The position numbers and the translations under genes are program-made. Positions 26,266 to 35,704 of a stretch of DNA of 64,000 bases are shown piece after piece. The notes beneath the pieces were generated by a model. The model saw only the letters and a list, made by a program, of their open reading frames with translations, did no database searches and was not told the origin of the DNA. The DNA lies in the NCBI GenBank assembly GCA_020403045.1, contig JADBYK010000006.1:19713-83712 (forward strand), read 5' to 3'. The stretch is from Cytophagales bacterium. GTDB lineage: Bacteria > Bacteroidota > Bacteroidia > Cytophagales > Cyclobacteriaceae. Every line of letters starts with the position of its first letter. The first letter of the stretch is position 1.

Positions 26266-29200
26266 TTAACTTCCTATTTTAAATACAGAAATCACTCTCG
26301 TACCCGCAGGGTTTGTAATCACTCTAACATTATCAAAAGTTCGTACTACTTCTGCTGCTGTATTCCCTGGTGTAACTTTTCCAAACTTAATTGCATTTTT
26401 AACTACAGAAGGAGGAATTCCACGACTATAAGAAGTTGCTCCTTTCATAATCGTTCCAACTGGTTGCATTCTTTCTAAAGCGTGGGTCGTATATTCAATT
26501 CCATTGATTACTGTTCTACCACCACTTGCAGCTGGCCATAAACTACCTCCCCCCTTAGCGGCATTGCCACCCCTAATGAAAGCTGAAGAATAACCACCCA
26601 CGCCACCAAAGCTCATCAATGACAAGGGTGCAGTAGCTATTGTCATTGCAAAAGGGGCCCACGCTGCTTGCCCAGCTCTTACTGCATTTGCAATAGGGTT
26701 CAAGTAACTGTCATGCCCCCACCAGTACGGAACCACAAGTCTTCCTGATCCAGGAATAACTTCACCATCACTAGCTTTGGCAGTGATGGTCACTTCATCA
26801 AGCATAATCGCATCGCCTGTCTGTGGCACGCTCCAAGCATATATCTGAGCTGCAGAAGAAAGACTAGCTGATATTGCAGAGCTAATTGCCGAAGACCTTA
26901 CAGCTTCTCCTACGTCACCACCCATCAATGAAGTAACGGCTGCAGTTGTTCCAACATTTACAGCGCTTTGTATTAGGTTTCGTCCGATAATATCGCTTGT
27001 ACTTTTGGATACAAGACCAGCAGTTGATGAAATATTACCTCCTATGCCACCGCTAATCTTGCCCAACGTGAAATCAAAAGTTGCCCCGGCTAGAGCTTGC
27101 ATTCCTCCAGCCGTGCCACCTCTTGCAAACCCATCCACTACATTGTAAACTGTGCTAGCATATGTGTAAATCTGATAAGCTTGAATTAAAAATGGAATAA
27201 AGGCAAACTCTCCATTTGGATCAACGCTCATGTTGGGAATATTCCCCATTGCAGTATACGGACTGCTAAACTGTTTTTGTGGGTCCGTTGCAAACCACCT
27301 CCCCAAATCGCCATAGTACATCCGGCTCCCGAAGTCGTGCCAGCCCGTTTGGGCTATTAGCTCTTTGCCTTGAAATAGATAAGCATTGTCTGTTTCGCCC
27401 TCGCGTATCCACGTATAGCTCTGCATGCCAAATGGATAGTAGTTGTTTACCTGTATCACTGGGCTCTCTTTCACGGTTATCTTCAGGTCGTCAAAGAATA
27501 CATCGCCACCGGTATCATTGTCGTAGCTCAGGTAGATAAATACATAGCCTAGTTCTAGTGCCGTAATTTCCGGCAAGGCCAATGGCTGTGGTGCGTTGGC
27601 AATGGTAGAGATGGCCACCGATTTTCCGTCTAATGGTTTGTAGTCTTTGTCAAATAAAATGTAATTGAGAAAGGCAGAGGGGAAGTTCGCACCGTTGTTA
27701 GGGCTGAGGCCAAACCCACTACCTGTGCCATAGGCTTGCCCCACATTGCTAAAGATAGCACCGGGGTCGCCCGGCACGCCTGCTACCCCGCCAAACACGG
27801 GAGCCAGCAACCCAGCCATTGTGCCTACTGCTGTTTTGTTAAACCCGCCTTGGTTTACATAGTACGACCAAGCAGAGGCGTTGATCTTATCGCCCGGGTA
27901 CACTTTCAAACTTTTGCCTGGGCCAATTTTGTTGAGGTTGTTTAGTTTAATCACTTCGTTGCCCCCTGGGGTAGTATTGCCTGGGGAGACCACCAAATAG
28001 GAGGCTGTTACTTTTTGAAATTTTTGTGTTTCATCTGTCTGATTTTCCGTCTCCATGGTGGCGGTGTAGGTGATGGTAGCAGGAGCCGTCTGCAATACCA
28101 CACGTGTGCTGCCCACCTGATCATCTAAGAAATAGTTGTACTCGAAGTTGGTTTTATACAATGCTACTCGATTGATATAGGCTGTACTACCTACAGATGC
28201 ACCATTGTACCATCTTACACCGACCGTAATAGAAGTCATACCTGTTGGTATGGTAAATGAAAAAGTAGAAAAAGCTTCGTTGGTATATTGGTTGGGTAGC
28301 TTTTCGTTTACAACATTGGCCAATTCATTTGGTGTGCCAACATTAGAATTCAAATACAGGCTGGCCTCTAAACCTGTGGCCGGCTTTGCAAAGGAAATTT
28401 TTGGGATGAGTAAGTAGGCACTTTTGTTGAGAGTAATATCTACTAACAATGCAGTGGTAGAGGGTGTAGAAGAAGTATAAACTACAGTGCCATTCTTCTT
28501 ATAATAAATGACAGCGCCTATTCTTTCTACACGTAGGACATCGGTGGTAGTGAGCGTGGCACCAGCAGTCAACGTATTTCCGCTTTCTATGATTGAATAT
28601 TTAAAGCTTGCACCAGAACCTGTTACAAAAAAGCCGTATTGAACCGACTGCCAGTTGGCATTAACATCGTTCTCCGATAACCCAATCGCCTGTTCTTGCA
28701 AGAAAGCCTTGAATTCAACCCAACCACTTGCGCCCGCTGGCAGCTTTTCTACAGATGATGCCCCACTACCCCATGTGGTAGTGGTGGGTGATGGGTAGAT
28801 GGCGACCCCGTCATCGAGGATTGCGTTGGTAACATTCGCCCACGTCATATTACCTACAGCCGTTTGATAGCCCAGCACCGACAAGGTATATGTATCACCC
28901 GCACGTACTGGATAGGTATCGCCTTGAGTAGTTTTAATGGGATACACACCCAATGCACCAGAAGTGGAAGTGGTTGTAGCCACTACATAATTTTGCCCGC
29001 TCGAGCTTACCGTGTTTAAGGAAACAGATGCGCTAGCCGCAGTAAATCCATCCAGGCTAGAGGCCTCTTTATTTACAATCAGGTTGCTATACGTTGGGGC
29101 AGTAATGCGACCCTCTTCATGATTTAATAAAAGTACTTGTCCGTTTAGAAAAACCATTCCTCCTACATAATCAGTAGTGGTAGTAGTGCCAGCCTTAAAA

Positions 29201-31749
29201 TAGATTTGTATCAATTTTATGCCAGCTGCATCATAGGTATTTTCCAGATACGAGCCATCTGAAAACGTCACTCGTTTTGGCAGATTGTTAAAATAATAGG
29301 TGATGCTGGTAATGGATTTGTTTTGGTCTTTGGTCACATTGCCATTGGCATCGTAGGTATAGTCTGGGTCGTTGGCAGTATTTGATCCACCATCTTTAAA
29401 ACCTAAATCTTTGTTGGCACTGGCAATATTTTCCTTTACAAATTGCAGTTGATTGCCGCCTGCTCCATAGTTGTAAGTGAGTTGATCAATCGGCTCGGCT
29501 GTATTGCTGGTTCCGTTAAAGAAGCCGGTATTTCGAGAAAGCGATTTGATATTTCCATTCAAATCATAACTCAGGCCGGTTTCATTGTAGAAATCATTTT
29601 CGCTTCCCCAGGAGGCGCCTCCTGTTGCGCTCATTTTATGGGTCGCACTTGATAACTGCTTTAGGTTATCATAACCAAAATTATACAAGCGTTGCTTACT
29701 GCTCAGATCGTTTTTCCACTTGATCGCAGAGACTAGTCCATCTGTTCGCGTTGTACTCCCTGCATTGGCGATGGCATTATTATAGCTTAAGTCCATCCCA
29801 AAATAGTCTTGTTGAGGATCGCCTAATTCGGGAGTTGTTGTATTCAAATTGGTCATCCATCCACGGATGTTGTATCGGTAGTCGAGGGCTTGCAAATAAG
29901 TAATGCCCGTGTCTTCGCTATGGAGTTTCTTTTTAACTACCTGCCCCAGTTCGTTGTATTCCAAGGAAGATAAAACAATTTCACCTTGGGTATTCAACTG
30001 GTGATAGACTTTTAGTAATCGTCCTGCGTGATCGTAGTCAAATCGTTTTCGTTGGGTACCAATGCCTCCGCTATTATAGTTGATCAGCATATGCAATTCC
30101 TCCAATTTTTTCCCACTAAAATCATAGAGTGTTGACACCCTGTCCCGGCCATTTAGATGATTTGAACCGATTGTTTGTATGACCGCTCCTTGGCGGTTGT
30201 AGTAGGATATTGTGTTCAACCAATTATTGGTGCCTAAAATTTTAACACTTGAGCCAATCGTTCTGCCCACTACTCGATCAAATTTTTGGAACGGTTCGTT
30301 GGAAGCAGACACCCAAGTTTCAGTAGGCACAAAACTGAAATTGGAATCCGTTGAAAAAGGGCAATTGCTGTAGTTGTCGTAGTAGGTTGCAACCAAATAG
30401 GCATTCGGATCGCTTACGTTAGGATAAGCATTGTTTGTATAGCCCAAAACGGCAGTACCGATTTGTTCATTGAGTACGGTTTGGGTATCGACATTTGCTC
30501 GAACCTGATCGATTGTTCCTGCAATAGTTGTAAGACCCGATAAAACAGGACGACCCAAATCGTCATATTTTGTAAATGAATATTGGTTTGTCAGCCTTTG
30601 ATTTCCATCCTGGGAAAGTACAAGCTGATCACGGTTATCGTAGACAAAGTATTTCCAATCGGTGCCGGGCACCTTCTCAGCAATTTTGCGATGAAGATTA
30701 TCATATAAATACTGGTAGGCATATTGACTAACCAAGTCGCTGGTAACAGATTGTGGGAAAGGAGCAACCCGCAAATCAGGCCAAAAACTGCTTTGCAAAG
30801 TGACCGTAACCCCTTCGAGGTACAAGTAGGTTCTGTACGGGCCAATCAGGCTTGTTAAATTCAAATTAGTTGTAGCAAGCCACGAAGAATTCAGCGACCC
30901 GCCAAATGCAATAACTTTCTGTTCCACTTTGCTGATCGCTTCTGGAGGCACAACAAACCTAAGATCTCCCCTATCATCGTAGAGATAGGCTGTTTCAACC
31001 CAACCTGCATTATATGTCCTTGTGCAGATCGTTTTACCTTCATAGTCTTTGTATTGTTTTGTTAACAAGCCATGTTCATCGGTATTTGTAATCACTGACA
31101 ATTCGTTAGCATCATAAAAGTTAGAATAGTAGAGACTAAATTTAGAGTTACCCAGATCGAGTATATTCCATTTTTTGACTTCATCTGCCTCGTTAGTTCC
31201 GTAAGTCACAGATTTGAATGCACCCGTAGTGGGCTGCCAAGCTGTACCCACTGACCCTTGGTGAAACACTCTGCTTAGTGGGTCCAGATTGAAAATCGTT
31301 TTAGAAAAAGGAGATGCATCGACAGGTACTTTTGATGTGGCGTTGTTATAAAAATTATAATATTCGGTCGATGGCAACGCTGGCTTAAAGGCTCCATTCG
31401 ATTCAGTTGAAATATAAGGTAAGTACTTGGTTGCTTCTCTACCAAAGGCATCATAGCTCTGAAAACTTACTATATCTTTTTGCAACGGAGAGCCCTTTGT
31501 GATTACGGACTGCTCAACCCTTCCACTACCGGTTAAATAAGTTACCGATTGAGTAGTCTCCTGAATCGTGAGGGTGCTAAGTTGAGCTTCGGATGTTTTG
31601 CCCGGCACCAGTATACTATTGTTCACTGTAAAGTTCCTATTTTGATTTGGGATGGATGGAGATTGCGCAAAGCATGCTATTGATGCTCTCAATGCTAAAA
31701 AACCCGCCAAAAAGAAACACTTATTTAATATGCAGAATTTAGTTTTCAT
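26266..31749 (-). CDS. Rhs/YD-repeat polymorphic toxin with BECR-like (DUF4258-type) C-terminal domain
   Basis: An 1827-aa exported protein from the ATG at 31749 (signal peptide MKTKFCILNKCFFLAGFLAL...ACFAQ; the open frame to 31800 is less likely). Most of residues 50-880 are YD-type repeats (YNELGQVVKKKLHS; FDYDHAGRLLKVYHQ; YDANGNVTKD). The conserved end of the Rhs shell is present at about 1433-1500 (NNYYPFGMQSYTW; LFQGKELIAQTGWHDFGSRM; GRWFATDPQK). Between about 885 and 1425 the shell is interrupted by two beta-sandwich-like inserts. A hydrophobic Gly/Ala-rich linker follows. The last ~75 residues (THALERMQPVG; RGIPPSVVKNAIKFGKVTPG; VISVFKIGS) match the HxxxR...RGI...V..AI..G pattern of the DUF4258/BECR nuclease-type toxins; this assignment is inferred from pattern. 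The next gene, 2 bp on, is the likely immunity protein. Confidence 0.85.
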   Translation of the reverse strand: MKTKFCILNKCFFLAGFLALRASIACFAQSPSIPNQNRNFTVNNSILVPGKTSEAQLSTLTIQETTQSVTYLTGSGRVEQSVITKGSPLQKDIVSFQSYDAFGREATKYLPYISTESNGAFKPALPSTEYYNFYNNATSKVPVDASPFSKTIFNLDPLSRVFHQGSVGTAWQPTTGAFKSVTYGTNEADEVKKWNILDLGNSKFSLYYSNFYDANELSVITNTDEHGLLTKQYKDYEGKTICTRTYNAGWVETAYLYDDRGDLRFVVPPEAISKVEQKVIAFGGSLNSSWLATTNLNLTSLIGPYRTYLYLEGVTVTLQSSFWPDLRVAPFPQSVTSDLVSQYAYQYLYDNLHRKIAEKVPGTDWKYFVYDNRDQLVLSQDGNQRLTNQYSFTKYDDLGRPVLSGLTTIAGTIDQVRANVDTQTVLNEQIGTAVLGYTNNAYPNVSDPNAYLVATYYDNYSNCPFSTDSNFSFVPTETWVSASNEPFQKFDRVVGRTIGSSVKILGTNNWLNTISYYNRQGAVIQTIGSNHLNGRDRVSTLYDFSGKKLEELHMLINYNSGGIGTQRKRFDYDHAGRLLKVYHQLNTQGEIVLSSLEYNELGQVVKKKLHSEDTGITYLQALDYRYNIRGWMTNLNTTTPELGDPQQDYFGMDLSYNNAIANAGSTTRTDGLVSAIKWKNDLSSKQRLYNFGYDNLKQLSSATHKMSATGGASWGSENDFYNETGLSYDLNGNIKSLSRNTGFFNGTSNTAEPIDQLTYNYGAGGNQLQFVKENIASANKDLGFKDGGSNTANDPDYTYDANGNVTKDQNKSITSITYYFNNLPKRVTFSDGSYLENTYDAAGIKLIQIYFKAGTTTTTDYVGGMVFLNGQVLLLNHEEGRITAPTYSNLIVNKEASSLDGFTAASASVSLNTVSSSGQNYVVATTTSTSGALGVYPIKTTQGDTYPVRAGDTYTLSVLGYQTAVGNMTWANVTNAILDDGVAIYPSPTTTTWGSGASSVEKLPAGASGWVEFKAFLQEQAIGLSENDVNANWQSVQYGFFVTGSGASFKYSIIESGNTLTAGATLTTTDVLRVERIGAVIYYKKNGTVVYTSSTPSTTALLVDITLNKSAYLLIPKISFAKPATGLEASLYLNSNVGTPNELANVVNEKLPNQYTNEAFSTFSFTIPTGMTSITVGVRWYNGASVGSTAYINRVALYKTNFEYNYFLDDQVGSTRVVLQTAPATITYTATMETENQTDETQKFQKVTASYLVVSPGNTTPGGNEVIKLNNLNKIGPGKSLKVYPGDKINASAWSYYVNQGGFNKTAVGTMAGLLAPVFGGVAGVPGDPGAIFSNVGQAYGTGSGFGLSPNNGANFPSAFLNYILFDKDYKPLDGKSVAISTIANAPQPLALPEITALELGYVFIYLSYDNDTGGDVFFDDLKITVKESPVIQVNNYYPFGMQSYTWIREGETDNAYLFQGKELIAQTGWHDFGSRMYYGDLGRWFATDPQKQFSSPYTAMGNIPNMSVDPNGEFAFIPFLIQAYQIYTYASTVYNVVDGFARGGTAGGMQALAGATFDFTLGKISGGIGGNISSTAGLVSKSTSDIIGRNLIQSAVNVGTTAAVTSLMGGDVGEAVRSSAISSAISASLSSAAQIYAWSVPQTGDAIMLDEVTITAKASDGEVIPGSGRLVVPYWWGHDSYLNPIANAVRAGQAAWAPFAMTIATAPLSLMSFGGVGGYSSAFIRGGNAAKGGGSLWPAASGGRTVINGIEYTTHALERMQPVGTIMKGATSYSRGIPPSVVKNAIKFGKVTPGNTAAEVVRTFDNVRVITNPAGTRVISVFKIGS

Positions 31750-31765
31750 AAGCCGAGTAATAAGC

Positions 31766-34700
31766 CTAATTTTTGATATTGTATTTACTATAGGAAACAA
31801 TGTTCCTGCTTTCGTCCCTTACCAATTTCGGGCGATTGTATTCATCGTATTCAAAATAGGAAACTTGGTTATTGGTATCGCAAGTGGTAATGAGATTGCC
31901 CCATTGATCATAGCAATAAGTAGTCATTAATGCGGATGAAGGGCATAGCCTCACCTCGTCAATCAAAATGCCAGTACCTCCTATTGTAGTATTACCGTTT
32001 ATTGTTTGAGTGATCAATTCCCAGTTACCGGCTCCTACTTTTCTCCAGTAAGTAAGTTTATATGTACCCCCTGAAGGTAGGTTAACAGTATAACCCACAG
32101 TGGAGCTTTTTAGTCCTGTAAGCGCATCAATGGAAAAATTAGACGTGGAATACTCAAAACCTTCATACAGAATTTGATTCGAAGAAGCCTTGGTTACTTC
32201 TGCTAAAACGAGCGGCTTACCGCTATGATAGACAATTGACTTCCAAACATTATTGCCATCAATGGATTGTGTCAATAGTCCTCTAGAATTAAAGCTGACA
32301 TTAGTGTTAGTCAGCCGCCAGTTCGCAGAAGGTACAGTTGTGTTCGGATCCCAATAGGCAGAAAAATCTGTCGAACCATTTTTCCAAGCATAGGTTTGAT
32401 ACGGTGCAATAAACCCACTTCCAAAATCCTTCCAGCGCGTACAACTGACCGCCAGCGTTTGGCCATTTCTAAGAACTTCCTCTCGAACAGGTACTAAGCG
32501 AGGACGACTAGCGAAGGGATTGAACGTATAGACGTCATAGTAATATTGGAATGTAGTTAGCTTACCTTTTATTTCAGTTGTTCTTGCCGTGGCAAAAGTC
32601 GAATAAGTAGTATTGGTACCGAGAGTTTGGCCATCAACATTTTGACTTGAATAAGTTGGCAAAATGGAATAACTCCTATTTGACAAACCAAAGTCCAAAT
32701 ATGAAAATCTTGAATTCGAACTAGCCAAAACTCCACCGTTGCTCCCATTATAAGTGATCGTTTTATAAGGTGTTCCGGTTGCTTTTTTATGTTTATTGAC
32801 AAAAGACCCATCTGGCAGAATGTTTGGGTCTATGCCAACAAAATTCGCTGGATTCAGCCCATTAAAGAAATACGTATCTGTGTATCCATTGCTCAGATTC
32901 AAGCCTCGATAAGTTTTCACCCTGCTAAATTGAGGCACCGTGCCAGATGCGTCTGCCGCTGCAGTCGGAAGATAGTATTCATAAGAAACCTGAGTGGCGG
33001 GAGAAGCGCCATCATTCATTTCTATCTGGGTAGCAACATAAACACTTATGCTTCCTTCAAAACTATTGCCCCATTTTCGATATATCTTTAAGCTTGATGC
33101 ATCTTCCATATCAGCAACTCCTCCGAGTGCCGTAACGATCGCATTATAACCAACTTGTGCGGGAGCAAAAAGTACATTAGGTCTGTCTTTTATCAGCCCC
33201 GGTATTGCCATCTGCGGATTGGTACCGCTAGGCCAAAGCTCCCCATTTTTAAACCTGACTACCAAGGAATTAGACAAACCGAAAACGCCTGTCGCAATAA
33301 AATCCAAACCGCCTTGTAGATAAAAATCCGAACCCAGACCGTTAAGAGCTGGGACTGTTTGCGGAGCTAACAACCAGGAGTCGACTGCGTCCACGTTTTT
33401 AAAGTAGAGTCTTCCATTTGTTGTCACAAAGTTGTTACCAGCTAGCAGCACATAAGGATTTGTAGTTGCCACTTCAAGCGCGTTACCCCAAGTTCTTGTG
33501 GCCGGATCATACGATCTCATGGCGGTATTTCCTCCTGGGCGTGGTCGCAAGACGAAGTCATCACCCAGTGAAAACAGATTGCGCAAATAAGTATTGGGCC
33601 CGTAAAAATCAATATCGCCAGAGGGCACCCAATTGATGCCATCATACCGCCAGGCTAGTCCTTTGACTGAGGCCTCAACCGAGGTGAGAAACACCATACT
33701 ATTGTTCACATTATTAACAAATGAATTGTCATCAATGGCTATACTCATGTTAAAAGGTGAGATATTATAATATTCATCCCAATTATAAATTCGCTCGGTT
33801 CCACCCGCTGCCATCATAACCGCGTAAGAATTTGAGCCATGCCAGCGTGAGTCTCCATATGTTCCGGGTATCGACTGCCAAGCAGTACTGCTCCAAGTTG
33901 AGATGGTCGGTTGCTTATAGTCAATCTTTATTCTATCGTTGGATGTGCCGTTTATATCCTCATGAGTCAACACATAATTGCTCCCTGCTGTGTAAAAGTA
34001 TTGGCTTGAGCCAAATCCCTTGGTAATAACTTGCTTTAGCCACTGACCACTTGTCCAGGTAAATGAATGGTTGTCTCCGATCGATCCTTCTTTAGTGCCG
34101 ACAAAAACAAAGTCAGTGCCACTCAACAAAGTCGAATTGCTACTAGCAACAACCGTTTGAGAATTGTCAAACGTCCATTGACCTGTTTCATTAACATTTT
34201 TCTTAAACAAATAGATTGTCGCTGAAAGGTTAGGAAGTATTACAAAGAAATCTGTACCAAGAGTAATTTTATACTCTTGACTAAAGGGCGGTACGTCAAT
34301 GCAATCTCCTCCGGGGGGGCATGATTTGCTGGACTCTTTAAGTGTGATTGACGGAATGGATGTTCCAACCCAATGCACCCACGTTCCTCCATCCCAAGTC
34401 AAAACATCTACCTGCATCTGCCTACCTTGTTTCACGTGCCCACCGGTAGCATCTCTTCGAGTAATTACAACATAGTCGTTTCCAAAATATATTTGTGGTT
34501 CTGTAAAGTTGGTAATTGCGGGCAGTGTGTAAGATAAGTTAGTTCTATCTAGGCTAACTTTAGTGTAAGAAAACGTGGCCGTTCCTTTGATTGGCGAAGT
34601 AACCTGTTTTAGCACTCCAAAATTTGCTCCCGTTAATAACTCATACGAAAACAAAAAACCGGGCAATGCGTTTCCTAATCGACTAAATTGGGTAATAGAA

Positions 34701-35701
34701 GTTAATATTCGTTTCGTTAACTCGCCAGTACCGATAGAGCTATAGCCCATTCTTACTTCTCCAGCCAAAGCATTGTCGATGTAACTTTCAACCTTGTCTA
34801 GCGCAAGGGTTTCATATTTTTCTTGATAGGGATCTGGCTCGGGGCGTTCATTGTGGGGGTCTTTAAACTCAGCCCCCTGTTTGGCGATATATTGAAATAC
34901 AATTTTCTCATTGTAAGTATTCCGAATTTCTTTGATATAGGATGCCTTCGTATGCATCTTTTCAGTCGTTATTGCTGCCCCATTTCCAGCAGACAAATAT
35001 TCTTCGGTTTGCTGATACTCAAAAACAATCTGGTTTCCCCATGTATCCTTAATCTCTGAAAGATCCCAGATATATGCCGTCTGTGATTGGTTGATTGGTT
35101 GTGAACTATTACCAATCCAATTACCCCATTTAACCATATATCTAACTGTCTTTCTGCCTGAGTTTTGATCACCATAAATAAAGGTTGTGCCATCCTCTTT
35201 GGTTATTATCCATGTTTCTGGTTGTTCGTTGTAATCAATTTTCCAATTTGTGTAGTTTTCAGTGTAATAACTGCTACCGTAAATATCGGCTGCCAGTAGT
35301 GGAAAGGTAGCTCCCCCCTCAACCAGAAAAAACTCATCGTCCTTTCTTGTCCCCGTGCCTTTATGATCTGCAATTATTCGAGGGGTCGACATAGACCAGC
35401 CTAGACCCAATACACTTGTGGGCGATTCTCTATTCCAGGTGGACACCATATTTTCCATACCGGCAGAACTGTAGCTAGCAGAAACAGGATAACTCAGACT
35501 TCCCTGACTACCAATTGACATAATGGGGATCGAAAATTGTACCTGACCCGTAAATGCGTTGATGCTATTTTCCAGAAAGCCTAGGTTATCCGGAACTGTA
35601 GAAAACGATTTGGGCTGCGAGCCGCTTAACGGGCCTAGTTGGGAAAATGTGTTTTTAACTATTAAAACAGTTCCAATGATAGTCAAAATGATAAGTCTCA
35701 T
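31766..35701 (-). CDS. SpvB-like Rhs-associated shell protein (1311 aa)
   Basis: An exported protein (signal MRLIILTIIGTVLIVKNTFSQ) whose N-terminal ~350 residues resemble the SpvB/TcaC-type shell start (ENSINAFTGQVQFSIPIMSI; LGLGWSMSTPRIIADHKGTG). The middle ~600 residues hold beta-propeller-like repeats of loose form (GNNFVTTNGRLYFKNVD; LGDDFVLRPRPGG). The C-terminus returns to YD repeats (YCYDQWGNLITTCDT; YFEYDEYNRPKLVRDESRN), which the Rhs gene 16 bp downstream then continues. The two genes therefore look like one shell split into a B-like part and a C-like part that carries the toxin, as in Tc toxin B and C subunits or single-chain Rhs proteins. No toxin motif is visible in this one. Confidence 0.8.
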   Translation of the reverse strand: MRLIILTIIGTVLIVKNTFSQLGPLSGSQPKSFSTVPDNLGFLENSINAFTGQVQFSIPIMSIGSQGSLSYPVSASYSSAGMENMVSTWNRESPTSVLGLGWSMSTPRIIADHKGTGTRKDDEFFLVEGGATFPLLAADIYGSSYYTENYTNWKIDYNEQPETWIITKEDGTTFIYGDQNSGRKTVRYMVKWGNWIGNSSQPINQSQTAYIWDLSEIKDTWGNQIVFEYQQTEEYLSAGNGAAITTEKMHTKASYIKEIRNTYNEKIVFQYIAKQGAEFKDPHNERPEPDPYQEKYETLALDKVESYIDNALAGEVRMGYSSIGTGELTKRILTSITQFSRLGNALPGFLFSYELLTGANFGVLKQVTSPIKGTATFSYTKVSLDRTNLSYTLPAITNFTEPQIYFGNDYVVITRRDATGGHVKQGRQMQVDVLTWDGGTWVHWVGTSIPSITLKESSKSCPPGGDCIDVPPFSQEYKITLGTDFFVILPNLSATIYLFKKNVNETGQWTFDNSQTVVASSNSTLLSGTDFVFVGTKEGSIGDNHSFTWTSGQWLKQVITKGFGSSQYFYTAGSNYVLTHEDINGTSNDRIKIDYKQPTISTWSSTAWQSIPGTYGDSRWHGSNSYAVMMAAGGTERIYNWDEYYNISPFNMSIAIDDNSFVNNVNNSMVFLTSVEASVKGLAWRYDGINWVPSGDIDFYGPNTYLRNLFSLGDDFVLRPRPGGNTAMRSYDPATRTWGNALEVATTNPYVLLAGNNFVTTNGRLYFKNVDAVDSWLLAPQTVPALNGLGSDFYLQGGLDFIATGVFGLSNSLVVRFKNGELWPSGTNPQMAIPGLIKDRPNVLFAPAQVGYNAIVTALGGVADMEDASSLKIYRKWGNSFEGSISVYVATQIEMNDGASPATQVSYEYYLPTAAADASGTVPQFSRVKTYRGLNLSNGYTDTYFFNGLNPANFVGIDPNILPDGSFVNKHKKATGTPYKTITYNGSNGGVLASSNSRFSYLDFGLSNRSYSILPTYSSQNVDGQTLGTNTTYSTFATARTTEIKGKLTTFQYYYDVYTFNPFASRPRLVPVREEVLRNGQTLAVSCTRWKDFGSGFIAPYQTYAWKNGSTDFSAYWDPNTTVPSANWRLTNTNVSFNSRGLLTQSIDGNNVWKSIVYHSGKPLVLAEVTKASSNQILYEGFEYSTSNFSIDALTGLKSSTVGYTVNLPSGGTYKLTYWRKVGAGNWELITQTINGNTTIGGTGILIDEVRLCPSSALMTTYCYDQWGNLITTCDTNNQVSYFEYDEYNRPKLVRDESRNIVSYSKYNIKN

Positions 35702-35704
35702 ACG

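Noticed and set aside
26266..35701. Rhs proteins as a T6SS effector or a full Tc insecticidal toxin
   Set aside because: There is no PAAR or VgrG domain and no TcA-type gene; both proteins have Sec signal peptides.
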